64,000 nt of DNA from Salinimicrobium terrae DSM 17865 (GTDB taxonomy: Bacteria > Bacteroidota > Bacteroidia > Flavobacteriales > Flavobacteriaceae). The stretch spans positions 248,001-312,000 of the forward strand of contig NZ_AUKI01000016.1 of NCBI RefSeq assembly GCF_000424665.1. The letters are read 5' to 3'. The notes under the pieces were generated by a model. That model was not told the DNA's origin. It saw only the letters and a list, made by a program, of their open reading frames with translations, and ran no database searches. Made by a program: the position numbers and the translations under genes. Position 1 is the first letter of the stretch, and each line of letters starts with the position of its first letter. Below are positions 26,708-36,168 of the stretch, piece by piece.

Positions 26708-29700
26708 TGCACTGGATAACTCCGTTTCTCTCTCTTCCACAACCTCCGGTTTCTCCTCCCTGTCCTCATACTTCTTTCTCTCGATCATGTAGTACACCAG
26801 TGGCACTACCAACAGGGTTAGGAAGGTTGAAACTATGGTTCCTCCCATCAGCGAGATGGCCAGTCCCTGGAAAATTGGATCGAAGAGGATCACAAAGGCT
26901 CCTATTACTACCGTTCCTGCGGTTAAAAGGATTGGCGTGGTCCTTACGGCCCCTGCTTCGATCACCGCCTGCTTCAACGGAATTCCGTCTTCCAGTCGCA
27001 GGTTCACGAAATCAATGAGCAGCACCGAGTTCCGCACCATGATCCCGGCGAGCGCGATCATCCCAATAAACGAAGTAGCGGTAAAGAAGGCGCCCATGAT
27101 CCAGTGTCCAAGTACGATCCCTATCAGGGAAAGCGGAATGGCAACCATCATCACTATAGGTGCCTTAAAGTTCTGGAACCAGCCCACGATGAGGATGTAA
27201 ATGATCACGATCACTCCCAGAAATGCAATTCCCAGATCCCGGAACACCTCCAGGGTGATCTGCCACTCTCCGTCCCATTTTACAGTATAGTCATCTTCAT
27301 ATTGCGGCTGACCCATATACAGGTCACTGATCTCATAACCGGCCGGCATGTCGATCTCCTTCAGTTTTTCTTCCATTCCAAGGATAGCGTAAACAGGGCT
27401 CTCGAGTTCCCCGGCCATATCGGCCAGCACATAAACCACTCGTTTTTGATTTTTACGATAGATGCTCTTGTCCCTTACCACCTCTTTTGGCGTTACCAGA
27501 TCGGCAATGGGGATCATTTGACCACTTTGGGAAGCGATCTGGATATTCATGATATCCTCAACCGAAGATTTTTCCTCTTCATCCAGGGTAAGCACGATTC
27601 CCACCCTTTGGGTAGCTTCTTCATCATAAAGCTGCGTAATAGCTCTTTCCCCCATCGCGGAGTTCAGGGTATAAACGATCTGCTGGGGAGCAATGCCATT
27701 GAGCATGGCTTTTTCCTTATCTATTTCGAATTCGTACTCTTTTTGATCGGCTTCGACCATCCAGTCTATATCTACCACATCTTCGGTATTATGAAGTATG
27801 GTCTGGATACTGTCAGCAAGTGCGATCTGTGTCTCATAATCGGGTCCGTAGACTTCCGCTACTATGGTAGATAATACCGGAGGTCCCGGCGGAACTTCCA
27901 CCAGCTTGATGTTGGCTCCGTATTTATCTCCTATCGCCTGGATATCCGGACGCAGCAGTTTTGCAATGTCGTGACTCTGCAAATCACGATCTCCTTTTGG
28001 CAACAGGTTCACCTGGATATCGGCAGTGTTACTAGCTCCCCGAAGGTCATAGTGACGTACGAGTCCGTTGAAGGTAATGGGGGCAGAGGTGCCAATATAG
28101 GTTTGGTAATTTACTACCTGTTCGCTATTGCTAAGGTATTGACCTAGCTCTTTGGTCACCACGGCTGTTCTCTCTAAAGTTGTTCCTTCAGGCATGTCGA
28201 TCACCACCTGGAATTCGTTCTTATTATCGAAAGGCAGCATTTTCACTGCCACGTCTTCCGTAAAGAACAAGGCAACAGAACCCAGCAGGAGTAGGGCAGT
28301 TAAGCCCAGGAAGCCCCAACGGATCTTCTTGTTGTCGATAAGTGGCTCTTCAATGCGCCTGTAGATGCGGTAGATCATGGAATCTTCAATCTTCTCTTCA
28401 GGCTTTTCAGGTGCTCCTTTTTTGGTCTTTTCCCTAAGAAAAATAAATCCGAGGTATGGCGTGATCGTAAGTGCCACGAAAAGGGACAGGATCATCGCGA
28501 TAGAAGCACCAATTGGCATTGGGCTCATATAAGGTCCCATCAGTCCGCTTACAAAAGCCATTGGCAGCACCGATGCGATGACCGTAAAGGTCGCAAGGAT
28601 TGTTGGGTTTCCTACTTCGTTAATGGCATAGAGTGCGGCCTGTTTGAAGGGCAGGCGTTTCATCTTAAAGTGCCTGTGCATGTTCTCGGCAATAATGATC
28701 GAGTCATCCACCACAATACCTGTTACGAATACCAGAGCAAACAAGGTGATCCTGTTCAGGGTGTAATCAAGCATGTAATAACTAAGCAGCGTAAGGGCAA
28801 AGGTGATAGGTACCGAAAGGAATACCACCAGTCCGCCACGCCAGCCCATGGCCAGCATCACTACCAGGGTCACCGCTATGATCGCGCCAATAAGGTGCAG
28901 CAACAGTTCCGCAACTTTGTGCGAAGCGGTTTCCCCGTAGTTTCGGGTCACTTCCACATGCACATCTTCCGGAATAAGGTTCGTTTGCAGGTGTTCCACT
29001 TTCTCCAGGATAACATCGGCGATCTTCATCGCATCGGCTCCTTTGCGTTTGGCTACAGATAAGGTTACGGCAGGATATTCCCCCGGATAATTTTCCGAAG
29101 CATTTATTGCCTGTCCAAATCCAAAATTCACATAGGATTTTGAGATCTCAGGCCCGTCCTGTACCGTTGCAATTTGCTTCAGGTACACCGGCTGACCATT
29201 ATTCAGTCCCACGATTAGGTTTTCCACATCCTGAGGGGATTCCAAAAAGCTTCCGGAGCTAACCAGAATTTCACTGTCATTCCGGTCAAAACTTCCGGAG
29301 GAAAGCTGCTGATTGGAGGCCTGGATCTTTTCAGAAACCCCCAGCATATCCAAGCCACTGGCCGCCATCCTGTCTTTGTCCAGCACCACGCGCAGTTGCC
29401 TGTCACGGCCCCCAATGGTGTTCACAATAGAAACATCTTCCACCTTTTCGATCTCATGGCGCAGCTCATTGGCCATTTGCCGCAGCTGGTAATCATCATA
29501 ATTTTCGCTCCACAGAGTGAGCCCCAGTACCGGAACATCGTCAATAGCCCGGGTCTTCACCAGCGGCTGGGTCACATTTGGCGGGAACTGGTCCATATTC
29601 TTCATGAGCTCGTTGTAGAGCTTCACATACGAACGTTCAATATCCTCGCCCACGTAGAACTGCACGATCAACATCCCCTGTTCCTCCATGGAAGTAGAGT

Positions 29701-29956
29701 AGACATACTCCACACCCGGAATGTTAGAAACCATCTTTTCCAGGGGCTTAATAATGCGCTGTTCCACCTCGGTAGGGCTTGCACCCGGATAGCCTACAAA
29801 AATGTCGGCCATGGGCACATCGATCTGCGGCTCTTCCTCGCGGGGAATGAGAAACGACGCGTACACCCCCACGATCATGAACACGATCATGAGCAACACC
29901 GTCAATTTCGAATTTATAAAGCCTTTGGCAATCTTGCCTGCTAATCCTTCTTTCAT
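26699..29956 (-). CDS. RND efflux pump permease (AcrB/MdtB-type)
   Basis: The 1085-residue inner membrane protein has the RND layout: a first helix near 14-33, a large periplasmic porter loop (about 40-340), helices 2-6 (VTLVVMLAMGWRGGLVVFLSVP, VFVTGIVVDDSIIIAENMHRH with the proton-relay aspartates), a second porter loop, and the last helices (GIMVRNSVLLIDFVNLRL, LMGGTIVSTFLTLLVVPLVYY). It drives substrate export by proton antiport with the adaptor and TolC proteins encoded upstream. The substrate class (hydrophobic drugs, bile salts or other amphiphiles) is inferred from the hydrophobe/amphiphile-type layout. Confidence 0.93.
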   Translation of the reverse strand: MKEGLAGKIAKGFINSKLTVLLMIVFMIVGVYASFLIPREEEPQIDVPMADIFVGYPGASPTEVEQRIIKPLEKMVSNIPGVEYVYSTSMEEQGMLIVQFYVGEDIERSYVKLYNELMKNMDQFPPNVTQPLVKTRAIDDVPVLGLTLWSENYDDYQLRQMANELRHEIEKVEDVSIVNTIGGRDRQLRVVLDKDRMAASGLDMLGVSEKIQASNQQLSSGSFDRNDSEILVSSGSFLESPQDVENLIVGLNNGQPVYLKQIATVQDGPEISKSYVNFGFGQAINASENYPGEYPAVTLSVAKRKGADAMKIADVILEKVEHLQTNLIPEDVHVEVTRNYGETASHKVAELLLHLIGAIIAVTLVVMLAMGWRGGLVVFLSVPITFALTLLSYYMLDYTLNRITLFALVFVTGIVVDDSIIIAENMHRHFKMKRLPFKQAALYAINEVGNPTILATFTVIASVLPMAFVSGLMGPYMSPMPIGASIAMILSLFVALTITPYLGFIFLREKTKKGAPEKPEEKIEDSMIYRIYRRIEEPLIDNKKIRWGFLGLTALLLLGSVALFFTEDVAVKMLPFDNKNEFQVVIDMPEGTTLERTAVVTKELGQYLSNSEQVVNYQTYIGTSAPITFNGLVRHYDLRGASNTADIQVNLLPKGDRDLQSHDIAKLLRPDIQAIGDKYGANIKLVEVPPGPPVLSTIVAEVYGPDYETQIALADSIQTILHNTEDVVDIDWMVEADQKEYEFEIDKEKAMLNGIAPQQIVYTLNSAMGERAITQLYDEEATQRVGIVLTLDEEEKSSVEDIMNIQIASQSGQMIPIADLVTPKEVVRDKSIYRKNQKRVVYVLADMAGELESPVYAILGMEEKLKEIDMPAGYEISDLYMGQPQYEDDYTVKWDGEWQITLEVFRDLGIAFLGVIVIIYILIVGWFQNFKAPIVMMVAIPLSLIGIVLGHWIMGAFFTATSFIGMIALAGIMVRNSVLLIDFVNLRLEDGIPLKQAVIEAGAVRTTPILLTAGTVVIGAFVILFDPIFQGLAISLMGGTIVSTFLTLLVVPLVYYMIERKKYEDREEKPEVVEERETELSSAEL

Positions 29957-30076
29957 ATTATTTATGGTTCTTTGGGCGTTTCCCCACCTTCGCTTAAGCT
30001 TCGGCGGGGTCAGGCTTTCGGCGCTATCTCCCTTCCTGCGGTCGGGAGGATAACTGCCTCAATCCTTAACGCTGCT

Positions 30077-31159
30077 TTATTCCTTTACACTAACTTTTGC
30101 TCCGTTGAACAATTTTCCGTCTGCCGAAACTATATAGGCTTCCTCAGGGTTAAGTCCGCTAAGAACTTCTACACGGTCTCCGTAAGTTCTTCCCAGTCTC
30201 AGCCATCTTAGCATCGCGGTATTTTGCTGACTCACGGTATAAACTCCTTTCAGGTCCCCGCGGGTAATGATAGCCTCGGTTGGCATCATTACCACTTCGG
30301 CAGTGCTTTCCTGCTTCTCTACCGGAAACCTCACCGTGGCATACATGCCTGATTTTAAATTGGCTTCAGAATCTTCAAGAGCTACTTTAACCAGGTATTG
30401 TCCGCCGGTGTTACTGGCCGAAGTACTTACTTCGCCCACTATTCCCGGAACGGATTCGTCAACAGATTTTACCATGACGTCTACTTTGGTTCCTGTTTCT
30501 ACCTTGGAAATACTGGATTCCGGAACTCTTGCAGTCACCTCAAAATTCCCGGGGGCTTCTATGGCTAAAAGCGGCTGACCCGGATTCGCCATAGTGCCTT
30601 CTTCGGCAAATTTGTTGGTGATGACTCCGCTAAAGGGAGCACGTATGTTCACGTAAGCGAACTGGGAGTTCACTTCATTTTTCATTTGTCTGGCAGCTTC
30701 AAGCCGTGCCTGCGCCATCACGAAACGCGCGGTCTGGTCGTCCATTTCTTTCTGGGAAGCCGACTGCTCTTCGTAAAGCGCCTTAAAACGTTCGTAATCT
30801 TTTTTAGCGTTGTTAAAAGCGGCTTCAGCTTCGGTGATACCAGCGTTTACCTGGGCCCGTTTTGCCTGCAGGTCGCTGTTATTGATGGAAACCAGCAACT
30901 GTCCTTTATTTACACGGTCTCCCACATCCACGGGAATGTCATCTACAAACCCCATCATGCGGGTGCTAAGGGTGGCGCTGTTCACCGCTTCGATCTTCCC
31001 GCTGGCAGTAAGAAAACGATCTCCCGCCCCCGCCGGATTCTCCACCTGTACGGGTACAACGGGACTTTCATTTACCGCCTGTTTTTTATCATCGCTGCCA
31101 CAGCTCGTCGCGAATAATCCCAGGGAAGCTAATGCTAGTGTGTATATTGTTTTTTTCAT
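30077..31159 (-). CDS. RND efflux periplasmic adaptor (membrane fusion protein)
   Basis: The 360-residue protein is a lipoprotein (FATSC, Cys20). It shows the adaptor pattern: a lipoyl/barrel-sandwich half (GFVDDIPVDVGDRVNKGQLLVSI), a coiled-coil hairpin (about 85-150, AQVNAGITEAEAAFNNAKKDYERFKALYEEQSASQ), the return lipoyl half (NIRAPFSGVITNKFAEEGTMANPGQPL) and beta-barrel and proximal domains. It bridges pump and TolC in the periplasm and lies between their genes. Confidence 0.93.
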   Translation of the reverse strand: MKKTIYTLALASLGLFATSCGSDDKKQAVNESPVVPVQVENPAGAGDRFLTASGKIEAVNSATLSTRMMGFVDDIPVDVGDRVNKGQLLVSINNSDLQAKRAQVNAGITEAEAAFNNAKKDYERFKALYEEQSASQKEMDDQTARFVMAQARLEAARQMKNEVNSQFAYVNIRAPFSGVITNKFAEEGTMANPGQPLLAIEAPGNFEVTARVPESSISKVETGTKVDVMVKSVDESVPGIVGEVSTSASNTGGQYLVKVALEDSEANLKSGMYATVRFPVEKQESTAEVVMMPTEAIITRGDLKGVYTVSQQNTAMLRWLRLGRTYGDRVEVLSGLNPEEAYIVSADGKLFNGAKVSVKE

Positions 31160-31540
31160 TTCTGTTGGTTCAAGGTTTAAAGTTTAATGTTCAAAGTTTT
31201 TTTAGTTCTCGGTTATGGGTTTTCAGTTGTTTTTCGCTGTCACCTCGAGCGGAGTCGAGAGGTCTTTGTACTCTTCACTCCCTTTTTTCCCCCGGCCCCC
31301 TGAAGGGGGAGAAGGGCATTCTTGTTCAAATTTTATTTTTGTTTCCAGAACCACTTCGACCGTCGCTCCTTTCAGTCGCTGGCTCAGTGTGACATTTGTT
31401 TACTTATTCTTTTTTCGTTTGCCCTCCCGATAGCTATCGGGACTAAAGGGAGCCGAAAAATGTATTTTTAGAGTGGTATTGGAATTTGGTGCTTGGTGCT
31501 TGGATTTTTTTACTCTCCACTTTCCTCTCCCCACTTTCCA
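31160..31540. repeat. Intergenic repeat region between adaptor and TolC genes
   Basis: No gene is visible. The stretch contains TGTCACCTCGAGCGGAGTCG (from 31238, same family as 26310-26583), a CCCCCTGAAGGGGGAG hairpin (near 31297-31312), GATAGCTATCGGG (near 31429) next to AAAGGGAGCCGAAAAA, and TTGGAATTTGGTGCTTGG (about 31479), which recurs near 48938 and reversed near 37779. The gap of about 380 bases inside an operon is unusual and filled by such elements. Confidence 0.65.
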
Positions 31541-32857
31541 CTATTCTGTACTCTCTGTTAAAAACTCCAGGTATGCTACTGCATAATTATACTCATACAC
31601 CGTCTGGAAATACTCCAGCTGCTTTTCTGAATATTGGGTTTCGGCGCCAAGGAGGTCTGTTGTTTTTTCGAGACCCTGTTCGTAACGGTTATTTCTTATT
31701 CGCAGGGCTTCTTTGGATTGTTCCAGGGCCAGTTGGGTGAGCTGCAGTTTGTTCTCTGCATCCTGTAAAGCGCGGGTGGCGCGGTTTAGTTCCAGCTGAC
31801 TCTGTTGTACGTGTTGTTCCAGTTCCAGTTCTGCCTGCTTGAATTCGGCTTTGGATTGTTGGGTCTTTCCGAAGCGCTTGCTGCCGTCAAAAACATCCCA
31901 GGTCAAAGCGACTCCGGCCAGGTAGCCGTTAGCATCTCCCTGGAAGATCTCGTCATCATAAAGTTCATAGCTTCCAAAGGCATTAAGACGGGGCAAAAAT
32001 GACATTTTTGAGGCCGTATACATTTTCCTTCTTGCATCGGTGGCCAGTTCCATTGCTCTTATGTCGGCACGGTCGGCGGGAAGGGCAGGAGCGGTTGCGG
32101 AATTCAGCTGCACGCTAAGGGAATTCTTTGGCAGCAGCACGGCGTCAATCGAGTCGCCCATGAGGAACATGAGGTAATCGCTCGCGTTCTGCACGTTGCT
32201 CCTGGCGTACTGCAGCTGGTTGTTCACCTCGGTCACGCGCACTTCCACGGCCAGCACATCAGAGCGCTGCAGATAGCCCTGCTTGAAGTTGTTCTCGGCT
32301 AGTCTCAGGTTCGCCTGTGCTGTTTCCAGCGCCTGCTCCAGTACGGTCACCGCTTTGTGAGCGAGCTGCAGCTGCATATAGGCTTTTTCGGTTTCGAGTT
32401 TCATGTGGTCGCCGGTGCGAACGCCCTGCAGTTCTGTAGCCTGCATCTTGTTCTTCGCAGCACCACGCTCCCAGAAGCCATCCAGGTTTACCAGCGGTTG
32501 CTGCACTTCCACTTTGGTAGCGAAATTGTCGATGCGGTCGGGGTTGTTAAGGCGGGCGGGATCGAAATCACTTTGGGTGATGCGCTCCTGGTTCAGTTTG
32601 GAACCAAAGGCCATAAGGGGATTATTGGTGGTCATTCCGGTATGGGAGACACTTATGTTGGGTAGAAAAACTGCGTTGGATTGTCGGTACTGCGCCCGGG
32701 CTGCAAGGAACTCCTGCTGGGAGATCCTTAGCTGACTGTTATTATCCTGCACGCGTTGCAGCACTTCTTCCTTTCCAATGGAAACTGTTTCCTGCGCCTG
32801 TAACAGGAAGCCAAAAAACAGTATGGGAAAAAGGATAAGGGTTCTTGTTCTTTTCAT
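31541..32857 (-). CDS. TolC family outer membrane efflux protein
   Basis: The 438-residue protein has a signal peptide (1 to about 22, LLQAQ) and the duplicated TolC helical pattern with long amphipathic helices (KAVTVLEQALETAQANLRLAENNFKQG and the later LELEQHVQQSQLELNRATRALQDAENKL). The Gly-Tyr-Leu-Gln-Arg turn and LPRLNAFGSYELYDDEIF beta region fit OmpF-like outer-membrane segments. It is first in the efflux operon and forms the exit duct. Confidence 0.92.
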   Translation of the reverse strand: MKRTRTLILFPILFFGFLLQAQETVSIGKEEVLQRVQDNNSQLRISQQEFLAARAQYRQSNAVFLPNISVSHTGMTTNNPLMAFGSKLNQERITQSDFDPARLNNPDRIDNFATKVEVQQPLVNLDGFWERGAAKNKMQATELQGVRTGDHMKLETEKAYMQLQLAHKAVTVLEQALETAQANLRLAENNFKQGYLQRSDVLAVEVRVTEVNNQLQYARSNVQNASDYLMFLMGDSIDAVLLPKNSLSVQLNSATAPALPADRADIRAMELATDARRKMYTASKMSFLPRLNAFGSYELYDDEIFQGDANGYLAGVALTWDVFDGSKRFGKTQQSKAEFKQAELELEQHVQQSQLELNRATRALQDAENKLQLTQLALEQSKEALRIRNNRYEQGLEKTTDLLGAETQYSEKQLEYFQTVYEYNYAVAYLEFLTESTE

Positions 32858-32905
32858 CTCTTAAAATTTGTGAGACAAAAATACCCTCAGGAAGTGCTGC
32901 TATCA

Positions 32906-32941
32906 GTAACATTTGTTACCTAGCAATGTAGCATTTGTTAC
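32906..32941. promoter_or_regulatory. Paired operator-like palindromes upstream of the efflux operon
   Basis: GTAACATTTGTTAC (32906-32919) is a perfect GTAACA-TT-TGTTAC inverted repeat. GTAGCATTTGTTAC (32928-32941) is a copy with one change, 22 bases away (about two helical turns). They lie 49-84 bases before the TolC start. A dimeric repressor of TetR or MarR type is the likely ligand, but none is encoded beside the operon. Confidence 0.6.
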
Positions 32942-33043
32942 AGAAGGGGTGGGGGAAAATGTTTTTTAGAAAGGCTTATAGAAACCGAGAGGGAAAAGTT
33001 GAAAATAGGTTTGATCCTTATCAATTCCCTGTTTCTAAAATTT

Positions 33044-33604
33044 CTAATTTAATGTTGATGGTGGTAACGGTGGTGGGGGCGGGGTGTGGTTGAATTTATC
33101 AAAAACTAATCCCGTTTGATCTAAATAAGATTGATATCCATTCAAAAACCAATTGTTAATATGATCTGGACGGGTAAGTATTTGTGAATTCTTGTAAGTC
33201 AAATGTCCATCTTCCATTTTCACAGTAGAATTTAAAATTAAATGATATTTTCCACGGTGAAACTCTTCTCCTTTTCTTTGAGGTTCAACTGTTAGCGAGA
33301 ATATAGTTAGCTCCAGTTCGTCGGGATTGTTTGTTAAGAAGTAGAAGGGGAAAATGTGGCTCTTAGCCTGCATATTTTTTAGAAACTCAACTCTATTATC
33401 CAAGATGAAATTTTTAATTTGCACTGAGTCAGTTGCCGAAAGGTTAAACTTCTCTACTAATTTTAGAAAATCATCGGAATTATTAATAAACAGGAGAGTT
33501 TCTTTTACATCTGCATTTATTCTATCAAATTCCTTTTGGCTCAGACCTTGAGCAATAATACTACTGGTAAAAAGAAATACCAGTACCGTTGTAATTGTTT
33601 TCAT
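33044..33604 (-). CDS. Secreted hypothetical protein
   Basis: The 186-residue protein has a signal peptide (residues 1-18, SSIIAQG) and an alpha/beta body with no motif I know (ADVKETLLFINNSDDFLKLVEKF; ILTRPDHINNWFLNGYQSY). It ends in a short proline run (HTPPPPPLPPS). It is AT-rich like the ATPase gene next to it and separated from it by a cassette-like site, so it may belong to the same acquired segment. Confidence 0.65.
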   Translation of the reverse strand: MKTITTVLVFLFTSSIIAQGLSQKEFDRINADVKETLLFINNSDDFLKLVEKFNLSATDSVQIKNFILDNRVEFLKNMQAKSHIFPFYFLTNNPDELELTIFSLTVEPQRKGEEFHRGKYHLILNSTVKMEDGHLTYKNSQILTRPDHINNWFLNGYQSYLDQTGLVFDKFNHTPPPPPLPPSTLN

Positions 33605-33617
33605 TTTTTAATTTTTT

Positions 33618-33747
33618 CCAACGGTTTCGCTTATCGCCAGTTGGCGGAGTAAGGGACGCGGATTTGTCGGATTAGTATTAATTCGTTGGTCAAGTTAATT
33701 ATTTTCCTTCTAACGCTGCCGCTTATTGGTGGTGAACCGTTGTTGGC
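33618..33747. repeat. Left cassette-like boundary with CAACGGTT/AACCGTTG inverted repeat
   Basis: CAACGGTT (33619-33626) and AACCGTTG (33735-33742) form an inverted pair around about 110 bases, each close to a GCTTAT block. On the minus strand, the sequence leaving the ATPase gene reads GCAGCCAACAACGG and later AATAAGCGGC. A similar order is found at the other end of the gene (36169-36224). Confidence 0.5.
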
Positions 33748-33756
33748 TGCTGGTGT

Positions 33757-36138
33757 TTAAGCGGATTGAACTTCTTCAACTCCAATACTTTTCAGTAATG
33801 CTTCATACTGCTCTTCGTCTTTTTCTTCAATTTTGTTAAGAATAAATTGAGCAGTTTTTTTCATCTCCGGAACATCAATTGGTGTCATACTTCTCTCAAA
33901 CAAACCTTCTAAATGAGAATATTCATTATTAATTCTATCTGTCATTGATGCAGCTTGGCTATTATTACCAAAGAATCTTTTTAGTTTGTCATCCCTTTCT
34001 ACAGCGTTTGGATATTTGTAAAATAGAAATGCTTCTAAGAATTTTCTGGTATTGTTTGCGAAATTATAAAATAAACTATGTTCTGAGGTATCAGAATCTG
34101 CCTTAGCGCATTGATAGATTTGATGAAACAGAAAATTAAATTCTGTTACATAATCTTTTAAATACTTTGGCATATCGCAGATTTTACTTTCATTATTTTC
34201 CCTTGTAATGAGAAAGTAATGACTAAGGTTTTTATTAAGAGCTTTTGGTAATCTTTTTAGATATTTTAAAAAATCTAAATTATGTGTAGAAATGAAAATT
34301 TGTTCAAATTTATCATTTATTATTATTTCAGAATTTATTAAGCTGTAAACGAAGAAAATATGGTTTGAATCTAAACTGGAAATTGGATCATCAATCCAAA
34401 TTATTGGTTTTGTCCCCTTGGTTTCAACATCATCCAATTTGGCCATAAAATAGCAAAACGCTATTAAACTGCATTCTCCTTCACTCAAGTGATGAGCTTT
34501 TTTACCGTCTCTTATAATTTCGAATTTTATCTTTTTTTCTTCGTTCTCGTCTGGATGCTCAATTGCTTGTAGAGTTAGAAATTCGTGACCAAAAAAATTA
34601 TTTAAAAACTCGTTTACCTTTAAAGCACCTTTTTCTTCATCATTCATCAATCTTTGCTTGTCCAAGATTAATTTTTTTAAATCTTCAATTTTATCGAGAA
34701 TGGCAATTTTGCTTGCTTTATCGGTCTCGAAAATAGATTCCAGTTCATTTATTGTTTCTAATTCTTCATCATATTTTATAGTTTCAAGAAAATCAGCAAC
34801 TTCTTTTAATCTTAAATCTTCCTGAGCTTGTAATTGATCTTTTTTAAGAGACGAAGAATAGCTGTTCGATTCCGTTCGGAGTTTATTGTATAAATTTTCT
34901 AACCAGATTAACCTATTTGCACTAGTTGTAAACGCCGTTATTTTTTTAGGATTTAATATATCATTTTTTCTCTCTTCTAAATCCTTCTTTAGTAAATCGA
35001 ACTCGTTTTGAACTCTTGATATTATATCAATTTTAATTCTTTCTAGCTGTTCTAACTTGTTATCAAATTTACTGTAGAACTCGTTCTTGTCAATTTCGAG
35101 GTAATAATCTAAATGCTCTTTTTCAAGATCGATTGATCTTATTAATTGATCTATTTCTGATTCTAATTTATCTGATTCTTCATCAAAATGTTTATCTAAT
35201 TTTTTCCATCTTTCATCTGAAATTTCGTTTCCGCAAAAGGCACATTCTTGTAACTTATTTTCGTGTAATTTTTTTCCTTCTTTGACCCATCTATTAAGAA
35301 TACTATCTTTTACTAATTCTGTAATTTTATTGGAATCTCCAACCTTTCTTTCCAAAAGTTCTTTTGTCTGAATTAATATTATATCAAATTTGGTTTTGTG
35401 GAGTTTAGGATCAGGAATTGCTGTTTTTATTTTTTCCTCTAGTAATATTAGCAGTTCTTTACTTTGGTTATTTCCAATTCTTTGAAAATCTTCTTTTTGA
35501 ACTGACTTGATATCTTTTTCTAATTTGGAAATTGAATAATTTTGATCACCGAATTTAGCTGGTTGATATTTTATTCCAACTTTTCTATCAGTTGCTTTAT
35601 CGCTTAATTGAGCATTCAATTTTTTTGATTCTCGTCCAAAATTATCTTGACTGATTTTTAATTGCTCTTTTGCTTTTTTGTAGTCTAAATAAAGACCTGT
35701 TTCCTTTTCTTCCTCGTCAATACCTAATTCCTTTTTTAGATCTAATATCTCAGTCTCGAGCGAACTATTTCCTCCCAAAATTGCAAATGGCAAAACACTA
35801 TCTTCGGGATTAGAAATAAACTTTAAATTTTCTTTGATAAAATCTTCATTGAAAACTCTAATCTTTCTTTGATGTTCAGTTAAATTAGATTGAGAAATAT
35901 CCTCCCCATCCTCAAAACTAACTAGGAATTCTGGGTTTTCATATTTATTAGAAATTTCACCAACTTCAAGTGATCTTAAAATCCTGGAAAGAGTGGTTTT
36001 CCCGGAATAATTTCTACCATATAAAATATTGATAGGTTTGAAATTAATCACAGTATTACCTTTATCTCTCAAATTACTATCCCAGTCGAAACTTTTAAAG
36101 ACAGCGAGATTTTTAATCAATTTGATTTTTTTGATCAT
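33757..36138 (-). CDS. RloC/PrrC-like ATPase with HEPN-type motif (candidate anticodon nuclease, phage defence)
   Basis: The 793-residue protein is an AAA_13/ABC-type ATPase. Walker A GRNYSGKTT lies at 41-49, and a long coiled coil spans about 130-560, interrupted by a zinc-hook-like CAFC at about 299-302. The ABC signature HHLSEGECSLIAF, Walker B PIIWIDDPISSLDS and a switch histidine (ISTHNLDFL) follow. The C-terminal part has RKFLE (about 698-702) and RINNEYSH (about 735-742), the latter fitting the R-x4-6-H catalytic motif of HEPN RNases. RloC and PrrC nucleases share this order and cut tRNA anticodon loops on phage infection. The gene is clearly more AT-rich than its neighbours. A non-nuclease AAA_13 protein is the alternative. 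Confidence 0.75.
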   Translation of the reverse strand: MIKKIKLIKNLAVFKSFDWDSNLRDKGNTVINFKPINILYGRNYSGKTTLSRILRSLEVGEISNKYENPEFLVSFEDGEDISQSNLTEHQRKIRVFNEDFIKENLKFISNPEDSVLPFAILGGNSSLETEILDLKKELGIDEEEKETGLYLDYKKAKEQLKISQDNFGRESKKLNAQLSDKATDRKVGIKYQPAKFGDQNYSISKLEKDIKSVQKEDFQRIGNNQSKELLILLEEKIKTAIPDPKLHKTKFDIILIQTKELLERKVGDSNKITELVKDSILNRWVKEGKKLHENKLQECAFCGNEISDERWKKLDKHFDEESDKLESEIDQLIRSIDLEKEHLDYYLEIDKNEFYSKFDNKLEQLERIKIDIISRVQNEFDLLKKDLEERKNDILNPKKITAFTTSANRLIWLENLYNKLRTESNSYSSSLKKDQLQAQEDLRLKEVADFLETIKYDEELETINELESIFETDKASKIAILDKIEDLKKLILDKQRLMNDEEKGALKVNEFLNNFFGHEFLTLQAIEHPDENEEKKIKFEIIRDGKKAHHLSEGECSLIAFCYFMAKLDDVETKGTKPIIWIDDPISSLDSNHIFFVYSLINSEIIINDKFEQIFISTHNLDFLKYLKRLPKALNKNLSHYFLITRENNESKICDMPKYLKDYVTEFNFLFHQIYQCAKADSDTSEHSLFYNFANNTRKFLEAFLFYKYPNAVERDDKLKRFFGNNSQAASMTDRINNEYSHLEGLFERSMTPIDVPEMKKTAQFILNKIEEKDEEQYEALLKSIGVEEVQSA

Positions 36139-36168
36139 TAATTAGAAATTTATTTTTTCTGATCACTT

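Noticed and set aside
27104..27874. 256-codon plus-strand frame opposite the RND pump gene
   Set aside because: It is the antisense of a certain gene with strong domain structure. His/Ile-rich composition is typical of shadow frames.
29396..29944. 182-codon plus-strand frame opposite the RND pump start
   Set aside because: Antisense shadow of the pump gene with an unnatural His-rich composition.
30686..31117. 143-codon plus-strand frame across the adaptor gene
   Set aside because: Antisense shadow of a gene with clear adaptor domains.
31995..32010. AAAAATGACATTTTTG inside the TolC gene
   Set aside because: It matches the recurring palindrome but encodes conserved TolC residues (KMSFLPRL region), so it is counted as coincidence.
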